From contig DAINDF010000005.1 of NCBI GenBank assembly GCA_036732005.1, positions 124,001-188,000 on the forward strand: a DNA stretch of 64,000 nucleotides, read 5' to 3'. The DNA is from UBA1926 sp036732005 (GTDB lineage: Bacteria; Planctomycetota; Phycisphaerae; Phycisphaerales; UBA1924). Both the position numbers and the translations under genes were made by a program. Positions 15,965 to 24,807 of the stretch are shown here, one piece after another. The notes under the pieces are model-generated. The model worked only from the letters and a program-made list of their open reading frames with translations, was not told where the DNA came from and made no database searches. Within the stretch, counting starts at the first letter, position 1. Each line of letters opens with the position of its first letter.

Positions 15965-18244
15965 ATGACGACGGGGTTGATCGAGTCCATCGTCGCGGGC
16001 GCCCTGGCCGAGCCCGGGGGGCACGCCGACGCGCACGGGGCGGTGACGCACGCGGTTGAGTCGGCGTCGCACGGGGTGACCGGGGCGTGGTGGATGGGGT
16101 TGATCCCGCTGCTGCCGCTGCTGGGCGTGGCCCTGGTGACGATCTTCGCCTGCTTCAACGAGAAATCGAAGCTGCCGGCGTGGACGAGCGTGGGCCTGCT
16201 GGCGGCGTCTTTCGCGCTAACGCTGACGGCGTACCTCGGGTGGGACGGGCACTCGGTGATCCATGTCCACCTGTGGGACTGGATCTCCTTCGCGTGGGGC
16301 GACGGGGTGGGCGAATCGCTCACGGCGGGGTTCGCGTTCTATCTCGACGGGTTGAGCCTGCTGTGGATGCTGTTCGTGACGGGGCTGGCCTGCCTGATCG
16401 GGCTGTACGCCAGCGAGTACATGGAGCACGACGCGGGGCTGGGCTACTGCCGGTTCTTCGCCGCCTTCAACCTGTTCGTGTTCAGCATGTCGTGCCTGGT
16501 GATGGGCGACAACCTGCTGATGCTCTTCCTGGGCTGGGAGGGCGTGGGCCTCTGCTCGTACCTGCTGATCGGCTACTACTACAAGAAGAAGGTCGCCGTC
16601 GACGCCGGCATGAAGGCGTTCGTGGTCAACCGGATCGGAGACCTGGGGCTGCTGGTCGGGCTGCTGCTGACCTTCACCACCTTCGGGACGATCGAGTACG
16701 ACACGCTCTTCGCCCGGATCGGCGAGGGGACGACCGCGACGGGGATCGATCTCGCGAAGACCTGGCAGGTCTGGGTGATCCCGCTGCTGCTGATGGCCGG
16801 GGCGTTCGGCAAGTCGGCGCAGTTGTTCTTCTATGTGTGGCTCCCGGACGCGATGGAGGGCCCCACGCCGGTAAGCGCGCTGATCCACGCGGCGACGATG
16901 GTGACCGCGGGCGTCTACCTGATCGCCCGGATGATGCCGCTGTATGTCGCCGATCCGAACCTGGTGGCCCTGACCGCGGTGACCTGGTGCGGCGCGATCA
17001 CGGCGTTCTGGAGCGCCACCATCGCGATGGCGCAGTTCGACATCAAGCGGATCATGGGCTATAGCACCATCTCGCAGCTCGGGTACATGTTCGCGGGCCT
17101 GGGCGTGCTCGCGACGACCGGCGGCGTGTTCCATGTGTTCACGCACGCGTTCTTCAAGGCGACGCTCTTCCTCTCCTGCGGCGCCGTCATGCACGGGTTC
17201 GCGGGCCAGCTCGACCTGCGGCGCCTCTCGGGCCTGTGGGGCGTGCCCGGGTTCAAGGTCGTCGTGATCGCGATGCTGATCGGGTGCCTGAACCTCGCGG
17301 GGTTCCCGTTCACCGCCGGTTTCTTCAGCAAGGACATGATCCTCGCCGAGGCGTTCGTGACCTCCGACTCGGCGATCGCGGGCTCCTCCTGGGCCGGCTG
17401 GCTGCTGCTGCTGACGGCGGGGATGACCGCGTACTACACCTTCCGCGTCTTCTTCCGCGTCTTCGTCGGGCCGACCGAGTACCACCCGGGGACGGAGAAC
17501 CACGGCGCCCACGACGCCGAGGCCGAGGCCTCGATCGCCGAGGAGGTCGAGCACGAGCACGGCGGGCGCGGCGCGGGGCACGCGCCGGGCAACCACGGCG
17601 GTCACACGCACGACGCGCACGGGCACGGCTTCCACCCGCACGCGCCGAAGTGGGCGATCAACCTGGTGCTCACGCTGCTCGCGGCGGGCTCGGTCCTCGC
17701 GGCGGGGCTGTACTTCGCGGGCCAGCACCACGGCTGGGCGGGCGACATGGTGCACGCGTCATCGGCGTATTTCGACGCGGCCCATGTGGGGCCGGCCCAC
17801 GGGGACGGGCACGCCGAGCATGGCACGATCTTCGGGTTCGATCCGCACAAGGCGATGTACTTCGTCTCCTCGGCGGTGGGGCTGATCGGGATCGGGCTGG
17901 CCGCGGGGCTGCACTTCATCGGTCGGACCTCGGCGGCGAGCTGCCGGATGGACTCGGTGGCGAAGAAGTTCGGCCCGATCCCGCGTTGGGCGGAGAACAA
18001 GTGGTATGTGGACGAGTTCTACCACTTCATCATCGTGACCCCGCTCAAGGTCTTCGCCCACCTGTTCCACTGGTTCGACAAGCTGGTGGTGGACGGGCTG
18101 GTCGAGCTGTTCGGGGGCGTGCCGAAGACCGGTTCGGAGACGATCGGCCCGATGACGCAGACGGGCGTGCTGCACGACTACGCCCTGCGGATGGTCGCGG
18201 GGGTCGCGGTCGTCCTGGTCGTGGTGGTGCTGGTGGTGTTCTGA
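15965..18244 (+). CDS. nuoL: NADH-quinone oxidoreductase subunit L
   Basis: Antiporter-like membrane subunit L of complex I, 759 residues, longer than the usual 610-650. Conserved parts include LGWEGVGLCSYLLIGYYYKK, KSAQLFFYVWLPDAMEGPTP and SALIHAATMVTAGVYLIAR, with the glutamate and lysine residues of the proton channel. The extra length is partly an N-terminal stretch and mainly a His/Gly/Glu-rich loop at about residues 508-562, with many HGH, HTHD and HEHG words, in a membrane-external loop. The C-terminal lateral helix region is present. It is the third gene of nuoJKLMN; GGGGGGAG lies just upstream of the ATG. Confidence 0.95.
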   Translation: MTTGLIESIVAGALAEPGGHADAHGAVTHAVESASHGVTGAWWMGLIPLLPLLGVALVTIFACFNEKSKLPAWTSVGLLAASFALTLTAYLGWDGHSVIHVHLWDWISFAWGDGVGESLTAGFAFYLDGLSLLWMLFVTGLACLIGLYASEYMEHDAGLGYCRFFAAFNLFVFSMSCLVMGDNLLMLFLGWEGVGLCSYLLIGYYYKKKVAVDAGMKAFVVNRIGDLGLLVGLLLTFTTFGTIEYDTLFARIGEGTTATGIDLAKTWQVWVIPLLLMAGAFGKSAQLFFYVWLPDAMEGPTPVSALIHAATMVTAGVYLIARMMPLYVADPNLVALTAVTWCGAITAFWSATIAMAQFDIKRIMGYSTISQLGYMFAGLGVLATTGGVFHVFTHAFFKATLFLSCGAVMHGFAGQLDLRRLSGLWGVPGFKVVVIAMLIGCLNLAGFPFTAGFFSKDMILAEAFVTSDSAIAGSSWAGWLLLLTAGMTAYYTFRVFFRVFVGPTEYHPGTENHGAHDAEAEASIAEEVEHEHGGRGAGHAPGNHGGHTHDAHGHGFHPHAPKWAINLVLTLLAAGSVLAAGLYFAGQHHGWAGDMVHASSAYFDAAHVGPAHGDGHAEHGTIFGFDPHKAMYFVSSAVGLIGIGLAAGLHFIGRTSAASCRMDSVAKKFGPIPRWAENKWYVDEFYHFIIVTPLKVFAHLFHWFDKLVVDGLVELFGGVPKTGSETIGPMTQTGVLHDYALRMVAGVAVVLVVVVLVVF

Positions 18245-18259
18245 GGCAGGGGGCTGGGC

Positions 18260-19936
18260 GTGACGACGATGCTGGTCTTGATCATCCTGCTCCCGCTGCT
18301 GTTCGCGGCCGCGGTCCTGTTCAGGCCTCCCGCCGCGGCGAAATGGTGGGCGCTCGGCGGGACGGGCGTGTGCCTGGCGATCGGCGCGATGCTGGTTGGG
18401 CGGTTTTTCAGCGCGGGAACCGATGGCTTCCAGGCGCAGGGCTCGCTCGAGTGGCTCCCGGCGTTGGGTCTGAGTCTTTCGGTGGGGGTGGATTCCATCG
18501 CGGTGCTGCTGATCGCGCTCTCGCTGCTGCTGGGCCCGATCTGCGTCGGCGCGTCGTGGACTGCGATCCCCGAGCACCGCGCACGCCTGTTCTACGGGTG
18601 GCTCCTCGTGCTCCAGGGCGCGATGGTCGGCGTGTTCGCCGCGCGGGACCTGCTGCTCTTCTACACCTGCTTCGAGTTCACGCTGCTCCCGATGTTCGTC
18701 TTGATCAACGAGTTCGGCTCGACGAATCGGCACCGGGCCGCCACCAAGTTCTTCCTCTACACCTTCACGGGCTCGCTGGTGGCCCTCGCGGGCCTGGTCT
18801 ACACCGCGTGGGCGGTCGCGACCCGCGGCGTGGGGGTCGAGGGCTTCAGCCTCGACATCGCGGTGCTGACCGAGCACGCCTCTCGCGTGCTGACCTCGGG
18901 CGAGCAGGGCCTGGTGCTCCTGGCCATGCTCTGCGGGTTCGCGGTCAAGGTCCCCCTGTTCCCGCTGCACACCTGGCTTCCGCTGGCCCACACCGAGGCG
19001 CCGACCGCGGGCAGCGTGATCCTGGCGGGCGTGCTGCTCAAGCTCGGCACCTACGCGATGTACCGCTTCGTGCTCCCATTCACCCCGCTGGCGGTCTACG
19101 AGAACGCGCCGGCGATCGCGGTGCTGGCGATCATCGGGATCGTCTACGCCGGGCTGATCTGCTGGGTGCAGTCGGACATCAAGAAGCTGGTGGCGTACTC
19201 CTCGGTGAGCCACCTCGGGTTCTGCGTCCTGGGCCTGTTCGCGCTCAACACCGCGGGCATCACCGGCAGCGTGCTCTACATGCTCAACCACGGGCTGAGC
19301 ACCGGGGCGCTGTTCCTCCTGGTCGGCTACATGTACGAGCGGTACCACACGCGCGACATGCGGCAGATCGGCGGTCTCGCCTCCAAGATGCCGGTCTGGT
19401 CGACCTTCATGGTCTTCTTCGTCATGTCCTCGGTCGGTTTGCCCGGGCTCAACGGGTTCGTCAGCGAGTTCCTGTGCACCATGGGCGCGTTCACCAGCCA
19501 CACGCCCTGGACCTCGGGCGTGGACACGCAGGTCGGCGCCACCTGGGGCCCTCTCGGGCCCTGGTATGGGATCGTCGCCGGAACCGGCGTGATCGTCGCG
19601 GCGATCTACCTGCTCTACATGGTCTCGCAGATCGTCTGGGGAACGCTGCGTGAGCCCCCGCACCACGACGGGGACCACCACGGCCCGCACCTGCCGGCGG
19701 ACCTGACCGCCCGGGAGGTCGTGACGCTGCTGCCCATCGCGGCGCTGTGCGTGGTGTTCGGCCTGTTCCCCAAGCAGACGCTCATCGACGCGGTCGAGAG
19801 CCCGATCAATCAGCAGATCGCGTTCATCCAGCAGCGGGTGAGCGAGGCCCCGGGGCACGACGCCGACCTCGCCGGTCGGCAGCGTGTCATGGATCAAGGG
19901 TCGGGCGGGCATGAGCTCGCGGGGGTGAAGCCGTGA
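18260..19936 (+). CDS. nuoM: NADH-quinone oxidoreductase subunit M
   Basis: Antiporter-like subunit M of complex I, 558 residues, near the upper end of family length. Motifs: FYTCFEFTLLPMFVLI with the key glutamate, KVPLFPLHTWLPLAHTEAPT, then GVLLKLGTYAMYRF. About 13-14 hydrophobic helices can be traced. The start is a GTG at 18260, with an in-frame ATG three codons later. The 3' end overlaps the nuoN GTG start by 4 bases. A short His-rich stretch (HHDGDHHGPH) sits in the last loop. Confidence 0.95.
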   Translation: MTTMLVLIILLPLLFAAAVLFRPPAAAKWWALGGTGVCLAIGAMLVGRFFSAGTDGFQAQGSLEWLPALGLSLSVGVDSIAVLLIALSLLLGPICVGASWTAIPEHRARLFYGWLLVLQGAMVGVFAARDLLLFYTCFEFTLLPMFVLINEFGSTNRHRAATKFFLYTFTGSLVALAGLVYTAWAVATRGVGVEGFSLDIAVLTEHASRVLTSGEQGLVLLAMLCGFAVKVPLFPLHTWLPLAHTEAPTAGSVILAGVLLKLGTYAMYRFVLPFTPLAVYENAPAIAVLAIIGIVYAGLICWVQSDIKKLVAYSSVSHLGFCVLGLFALNTAGITGSVLYMLNHGLSTGALFLLVGYMYERYHTRDMRQIGGLASKMPVWSTFMVFFVMSSVGLPGLNGFVSEFLCTMGAFTSHTPWTSGVDTQVGATWGPLGPWYGIVAGTGVIVAAIYLLYMVSQIVWGTLREPPHHDGDHHGPHLPADLTAREVVTLLPIAALCVVFGLFPKQTLIDAVESPINQQIAFIQQRVSEAPGHDADLAGRQRVMDQGSGGHELAGVKP

Positions 19937-21546
19937 CGGAGAAGATCGCCCTTGTCTGGCCCGAGATCTGGCTGTTCATCACGACCTGCGTCGTGATGAT
20001 CCTGGGCCTGAGCCCCGACCTGCGGGTGCGGCGGCTCTGCTCGTGGGTCTCCGGCCTCGGGCTGCTCGTCGCGATCGGCGCCGCCGCCCCGGTGGCGGAC
20101 GCCGGCGGGCTCTTCCCCTCGATCACGCCCTACGCCAAGGGCCTGATCGGCGTGGTGGGGCTGATGCTCCTCCCGCTGCTCGCGGGCACGGTCGACCGCG
20201 ACCAGGACGCGGCGATCCGGGCGGGGCACGCGAAGTTCGACGCGCTCCGGGCCAACCGCGCCGAGTTCTACGCCTTCTTCCTCTTCAGCCTCACGGGCCT
20301 CATGCTGACCGCGTCGGCGGACGACCTGATCTGGCTCTTCCTCGCGCTCGAATTGACGAGCCTCCCGACCTACATCATGGTCACCATTTCGACGCGCGGC
20401 ACGCGGAGCCAGGAGGCGGGCGTCAAGTACTTCTTCCTCGGCGCCCTCGGCGCCGCGGTCTTCCTCTACGGCTTCGCCCTGATCTACGGCGCCACCGGCA
20501 CCACCGATCTGGCCGAGGTCGCCCGTGCCTTCCAGGCCCAGGCCGCCGAGGGAGGGCTCAACGCGATCTCGGTCGCCGGGATGGCGATCGCCCTGATCGG
20601 GCTCTGCTTCAAGATCGCGGCCGTCCCGATGCACATGTACGCGGCCGATGTCTACCAGGGCGCGGCGTCGGGCGTCTCGGCGATGCTCGCGTTCGTTCCC
20701 AAGACGGCGGGCTTCCTCGCCATCATGATGCTCTGCGCGACCGTCGGCTGGGGCCACGGCCTGCTGCACGACGCCCTCCCCCAGCCCATCTACATCCTGC
20801 TCTGGGTCATCGCCGCGGCGACCATGACCGTCGGCAATGTCCTCGCGGTCCGCCAGACCTCGGTCAAGCGGATGCTCGCGTACTCCTCGGTCGCCCACTC
20901 GGGATACATGCTCGTCGGCGTGATCGCCGGGCCCGGGGCCGGCAATGGCGAGTTCTGGGACAACGGCCTCGCCGCCGTGCTCTTCTACCTGCTGACCTAC
21001 GGCGTCACCAATGTCGGCACCTTCGCCGTCCTCGCCAGCATCGAGCGGTCCACCGGGGAAGAGGCCGACGATCTGGCCGACCTCCGCGGCCTCCACCGCA
21101 CCCGCCCGCACCTCGCCGGCGCGATGCTTCTGTGCGTGCTCAGCCTGCTCGGTCTGCCCCCGCTCCTCGGGTTCTTCGGCAAGGTCGGGCTGTTCACCAG
21201 CGCCATCGCCGCGGGCGAGATCCCGCTCGTGCTGGTGCTGGGCGTCAACTCGGCGATCGCCGCGTTCTATTACCTCCGCATCGTGCGGGCGGCGTACCTC
21301 GAGCCGACCGAGGAAGGCCTCGTGCTCCGCCCGAGCCCCGCGACGCCCCGGGTCTTCGCCGCCATGCTCTCCGCGGGGGCCGTGGTCCTGCTGCTCGGGG
21401 TCGCACAGATCCTCATCGAGCGCAGCGTGCAGGCCTCGCGCCACCAGGGCCCGCACCCGATCGTCGTGGGTGCCCTGCCGGACCAGCACCCGGCCCTCTC
21501 CGCGGGCCTCGATGAGACCGCCCGGGCACAGCCTTCGCGTGATTGA
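19933..21546 (+). CDS. nuoN: NADH-quinone oxidoreductase subunit N
   Basis: Antiporter-like subunit N of complex I, 537 residues. Conserved parts are FLALELTSLPTYIMV (with the functional glutamate) and KIAAVPMHMYAADVYQGAAS, followed by SGVSAMLAFVPK. About 13-14 transmembrane helices. It begins with GTG overlapping the nuoM stop and ends the operon. The peripheral-arm and remaining membrane genes (nuoA-I) are not in the window, so complex I genes are split in this genome or lie in another cluster. Confidence 0.95.
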   Translation: MTEKIALVWPEIWLFITTCVVMILGLSPDLRVRRLCSWVSGLGLLVAIGAAAPVADAGGLFPSITPYAKGLIGVVGLMLLPLLAGTVDRDQDAAIRAGHAKFDALRANRAEFYAFFLFSLTGLMLTASADDLIWLFLALELTSLPTYIMVTISTRGTRSQEAGVKYFFLGALGAAVFLYGFALIYGATGTTDLAEVARAFQAQAAEGGLNAISVAGMAIALIGLCFKIAAVPMHMYAADVYQGAASGVSAMLAFVPKTAGFLAIMMLCATVGWGHGLLHDALPQPIYILLWVIAAATMTVGNVLAVRQTSVKRMLAYSSVAHSGYMLVGVIAGPGAGNGEFWDNGLAAVLFYLLTYGVTNVGTFAVLASIERSTGEEADDLADLRGLHRTRPHLAGAMLLCVLSLLGLPPLLGFFGKVGLFTSAIAAGEIPLVLVLGVNSAIAAFYYLRIVRAAYLEPTEEGLVLRPSPATPRVFAAMLSAGAVVLLLGVAQILIERSVQASRHQGPHPIVVGALPDQHPALSAGLDETARAQPSRD

Positions 21547-21613
21547 CCGTCGATCGGCGTCAGAGCTTCGATCGCAAAGGGCGGCGTTGATACGCGCTTC
21601 TCGCGGGCCCCGG

Positions 21614-21865
21614 CTACCCCGCGTTCGCCAGCGGCCTCTCGCCCAAGCGTCGCAGCAGGGTCTGCCCTTCCTCTGTGAGGGCGGGCTCGTCCTTCCACCG
21701 CCCGCGCAGCACGATGTGCCGGTGCTTGACCAGCATGTCCCGCAGACGCGTCCAGTCGTCGCCGAACTCCAGCCAGAGCCGGTCCTCGAACTGCGCCCAC
21801 CGGCCCTCGGCGAGCAGCGCGAGGGCCTCGGCGAGTCGACAGCATTCGGCGGCGTTCAACTGCAT
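21614..21865 (-). CDS. Small protein, possibly winged-helix-like
   Basis: An 83-residue soluble protein of unknown function. Alternating helical and charged segments (LNAAECCRLAEALALLAEG, DDWTRLRDMLVKHRHIVLRG, then ALTEEGQTLLRRLGERP) resemble a small helical or winged-helix fold; the last stretch is typical of winged-helix proteins, but no family is certain. The start at 21865 is used because upstream in-frame sequence looks non-coding. The ATG is preceded by CCCACGAAGGACGCGGAGGG (revcomp of 21871-21890), a dispersed-repeat-like word that also supplies a GGAGGG ribosome-binding site. Convergent with nuoN. Confidence 0.55.
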   Translation of the reverse strand: MQLNAAECCRLAEALALLAEGRWAQFEDRLWLEFGDDWTRLRDMLVKHRHIVLRGRWKDEPALTEEGQTLLRRLGERPLANAG

Positions 21866-22120
21866 CCGGTCCCTCCGCGTCCTTCGTGGGAGAAGCGACG
21901 GCCCGATGTCGCGCTCACACCCAAGGGGAACGCAGATTTCGGCGGATATTGCCCGGGGGGAGAGATTCGACCCCGATTGCGGGGTGCCGCCGTGCGGGTC
22001 GCGCCGGCCCGGGTCCGAGATTGAGGTAGTCCCCGGCTTCACGCCCACGATCTCGGACGCCCCCACGGTTCTCGGGCCGATCACGCCCCACGCCCCCGCG
22101 CGGCGAAGTGCGCCCCGCGA

Positions 22121-23263
22121 TCACGGGCACCAGTTGCTCGTGCGGACCTCGCGCCCCCCGACATCCAGCCCCTTGAGCCCGCCGCGCGTCCACTTGTAGA
22201 ACCCGGGGAAATCCACCCCGTCGGGGGTGTTGTAGTCCTGGAAGTAGCGGACATCGATCGACCGGTACCGCAGCCGGGGAAGCTCGGTGTTGTCGCACGG
22301 CGTCACGGGGTCCCACCCGGGGTTCGCCTCGCCCCCGACCCATGCGCCCGCCTGCGCGTCGAAGCTCGGCGTGCCGGTCGTGTACCGCCGCACCGACCCG
22401 TCGAAGAACTGCACGCTGACCGTCGCGCCCGGGTCGGCGTAGTACGCCGCCTCCTTGCCCGAGCGTTTCGTGTAGTCGAACTCCTCGAAGAAGAACGCCT
22501 TCATGCTCGGGAAGGCGACCTCCTGCATCCCGCGGGGGAAGAACGCGTTCTGGTCACCCACGACGATCAGCGTCGCCCCGGGCGCGGGCGCCAGGCCCAG
22601 CAACCCCGTCTCCGCGTCCGGCCGCTCCGGCGTCCAGGCGTACACCGTGCTCTGGTAGCTCGACGCGTACGGCCAGCGGTTGAAGACCTGCGTCTCCCCC
22701 CAGCGGTCGTAGGTCTCCGAGAACGGGCTCCCCCCCGGCAGCGCCTCGTAGTCGAGCGGGCTCTCCTGGAAGTCGAGGTGGTGCTCGTCGAGCGGGCTCA
22801 CCGCGATCGGCTCGGGCAGCTGCCCCGTCAGCGACTCGAGCAGCGGCAGGTGCAGATAGCGGCGGTGGGGGATCCGGTCCGTGTTCACCGTGATCGCCGT
22901 CTCTCCGGTGAATCGCCCCGTGGCCTTGCGGATGATCGCCGCCTGCTGCGCCTGGGCCGCCTCAAGGTTCGTCTGCGGGGCGAAGGTCTCGCCCCCGCCA
23001 AGGTCGTATTCCCGCGCCGACAGCGCCCCGGCTTCCCCCGGCGTGACCTCGGCCTGCCAGTCGAACCCGGCCATCTTCTCCCGGTTCTCCGCCGCGTGGG
23101 TCGCGTTGCCGATCGCGAGCTGCCGCAGGTTCGACTGCGACACCGCCAGCCGGGCCGAGAGCCTCGCCTTGCCCAGCGCGGGCAGCAGGATCCCGATCAG
23201 CAGCGCGATGATCGCGATGACGACGAGCAGCTCGATGAGCGTGAAAGCGCGGCGTGACTGCAA
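22121..23263 (-). CDS. Pseudopilin-type (prepilin N-terminal) protein 1
   Basis: A 380-residue protein with a type IV prepilin/type II pseudopilin N-terminus: a short basic leader, then FTLIELLVVIAIIALLIGIL, where prepilin peptidase cuts before Phe, followed by a long helix. The large C-terminal domain is of the kind found in the many planctomycete pseudopilin-like (DUF1559-related) proteins. The start is taken as a TTG at 23263 with GAGGA upstream, giving a short leader (MQSRR). The last 30 residues (FYKWTRGGLKGLDVGG, then TSNW) are shared with the next two paralogues. It is the last of three tandem copies. The partner secretion machinery is not nearby. Confidence 0.8.
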   Translation of the reverse strand: MQSRRAFTLIELLVVIAIIALLIGILLPALGKARLSARLAVSQSNLRQLAIGNATHAAENREKMAGFDWQAEVTPGEAGALSAREYDLGGGETFAPQTNLEAAQAQQAAIIRKATGRFTGETAITVNTDRIPHRRYLHLPLLESLTGQLPEPIAVSPLDEHHLDFQESPLDYEALPGGSPFSETYDRWGETQVFNRWPYASSYQSTVYAWTPERPDAETGLLGLAPAPGATLIVVGDQNAFFPRGMQEVAFPSMKAFFFEEFDYTKRSGKEAAYYADPGATVSVQFFDGSVRRYTTGTPSFDAQAGAWVGGEANPGWDPVTPCDNTELPRLRYRSIDVRYFQDYNTPDGVDFPGFYKWTRGGLKGLDVGGREVRTSNWCP

Positions 23264-23296
23264 CGCGGTGTCCTCGGGTGGGCCCCCGCCCCAATT

Positions 23297-23343
23297 GGCG
23301 GGTCGGTCGGCGGGTCGGCCGGCGGGCGCGGTCGGCGGGTCGG
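23297..23343. repeat. Short GC-rich tandem repeat
   Basis: About four imperfect units of GGCGGGTCGGTC-type sequence in the spacer between the first two tandem pseudopilin genes. Probably replication slippage; no function is evident. Confidence 0.5.
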
Positions 23344-23494
23344 CCCGATGCGGACGGCGCCCACCCCCGAGTCGTCCCGCAGGCCCGTCCGAAATCGGGC
23401 GGGCGGGTGCTCCCCGCACGCCCGGTGAAAGGGTTGTCGATCCAGGCCGCGCCGGCGGGGCGAGGCCGTCCGCGCTGAGTCAGTCCCTGTGGGT

Positions 23495-24604
23495 TCAGTC
23501 CCAGTTCGAGGTGTCGATCTCGTTGCCGCCGACATCGAGGCCCAGCAGCCCGCCCCGCGTCCACTTGTAGTAGCCCGGGAAGAAGGTGTTGCCGTCCGCG
23601 TCGCGGAAGTCCTCGTAGTTGGGGAAGTAGCGGACATCGATCGAGTAATAGAGCAACTCAGCGTACTCGTTCATGTTCGCGAAATCGTCCGGCTCCCAGC
23701 CCGGGTTCGCCTCCGAAGTGCGGATGCGCCGGACCGAGGAATCAAAGAACTGGACATTCACATTCGCCTCGGGGTCGCCGAAGTAGGCCGCCGCCGGGCC
23801 CGCCCCCTTCGTGTAGTCGAACTCCTCGAAGAAGAACGCCTTCATCGAGGGGAACGCCACCTCGGTCATGGTCCGCGACTCGATCTTGCTCGGGTCGCGC
23901 ACGAACATCAGCGTCCCGTTCCCGCCCGGGGCGACCGGCAACTCCCCGTCGATGGGGCGCGACGGCGTCCAGGCGTACACCGTCGTCTGGTAGCTCGACG
24001 CGAAGGGCCACCGGTTCGCGACCTGCATGTTCCCCCAGTTCGTGTCCGGGTCCTCCCGGAACTCGGCCAGGCGACCGGGCATGATGTCGATGTCCAGCGG
24101 GTTCTCCGCGAAGTCCTGGTGGTTCACATCCAGCGGGCTTACCGCGACCGGCTCGGGCTGGTTGCCCGTCATGAAGTCGATCATCGGGATGTGCAGGTAC
24201 CGCCTGTGCGGAAGGCGCTGGGTGTTCACGCGGATCGGACGCTCGTGGTCGTCGTACCGCCCCGTCGCCTTCCGCAGGATCGCGGCCTGCTGCACCTGGG
24301 CGCCCTCGAGGTTGTTCCGGGCGGGCCAAGTCTCGCCCCCGCCGATATCCCACCTCATGACATCGAATTCCCCGGAGGAGGAGTCGAATCCCCCGCCCCA
24401 GTCGTACCCGCCCATCTTGTCCTCGTTCTGGGAGGCGTGGTTCGCGTTCGCCACCGCCAGCTGCTTGAGATTCGAGGCCGACGCCATCAGGCGGGCCGCC
24501 TCGCGGGCCTTGCCCAGCGCGGGCAGCAGGATCCCGATCAAGAGCGCGATGATCGCGATGACAACCAGCAACTCGATCAGGGTGAAGGCACGACGGTCTT
24601 TCAC
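23495..24604 (-). CDS. Pseudopilin-type protein 2
   Basis: A 369-residue paralogue of its neighbours. The basic leader MKDRRA is followed by FTLIELLVVIAIIALLIGIL and LPALGKAREAARLMASA. The start is a GTG at 24604 with GGAAAGGGG upstream. The globular domain carries paralogue-conserved words: NEDKMGGYDW, ILRKATGRYDDHERPIRVN, LPHRRYLHIPMIDFMTG, AFFFEEFDYTKGAGPAAAYF, and the tail YYKWTRGGLLGLDVGGNEID. DNA identity to the next gene is very high in patches, which points to recent duplication or gene conversion. Predicted to be processed by prepilin peptidase and held in or assembled from the inner membrane. Confidence 0.82.
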   Translation of the reverse strand: MKDRRAFTLIELLVVIAIIALLIGILLPALGKAREAARLMASASNLKQLAVANANHASQNEDKMGGYDWGGGFDSSSGEFDVMRWDIGGGETWPARNNLEGAQVQQAAILRKATGRYDDHERPIRVNTQRLPHRRYLHIPMIDFMTGNQPEPVAVSPLDVNHQDFAENPLDIDIMPGRLAEFREDPDTNWGNMQVANRWPFASSYQTTVYAWTPSRPIDGELPVAPGGNGTLMFVRDPSKIESRTMTEVAFPSMKAFFFEEFDYTKGAGPAAAYFGDPEANVNVQFFDSSVRRIRTSEANPGWEPDDFANMNEYAELLYYSIDVRYFPNYEDFRDADGNTFFPGYYKWTRGGLLGLDVGGNEIDTSNWD

Positions 24605-24711
24605 GGCGACCCCTTTCCGATTCGCGCCGGCGACCCGAGAAGGCCGGCGAACACTCCGATGCCGGCGCGCCGCCGCCTCGACCGGGCCGCGAGACCGCAC
24701 CGCGGAAATCG

Positions 24712-24739
24712 AAAAACGGCCGGGTGTTTCACCGGCCGT
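24712..24739 (-). terminator. Rho-independent terminator after pseudopilin gene 3
   Basis: On the minus strand an ACGGCCGGTG/CACCCGGCCGT hairpin (one bulged base, loop AAA) is followed directly by TTTTT. It lies about 70 bp past the stop of the 24808-25902 gene, so the three tandem pseudopilin genes are not simply one operon. Confidence 0.8.
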
Positions 24740-24807
24740 TCCGAGTCATGGTCAGGTGATCGGTTCAAACATCGGAACCGTCCTGTTCTGGCTCACGGCT
24801 GGGTCGG

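Noticed and set aside
17236..19653. 805-codon alternative + frame across nuoL/nuoM
   Set aside because: Overlaps two subunits with unmistakable signatures; composition is Arg/Gly-rich and repetitive.
21950..22010. tRNA-like GATTCGACCCC word
   Set aside because: No acceptor stem, anticodon arm or D arm could be built around it. No tRNA was found anywhere in the window.
23297..23343. Short tandem GC repeat considered as a CRISPR fragment
   Set aside because: Units abut without spacers and are imperfect; no cas gene is present. Simple tandem repeat.
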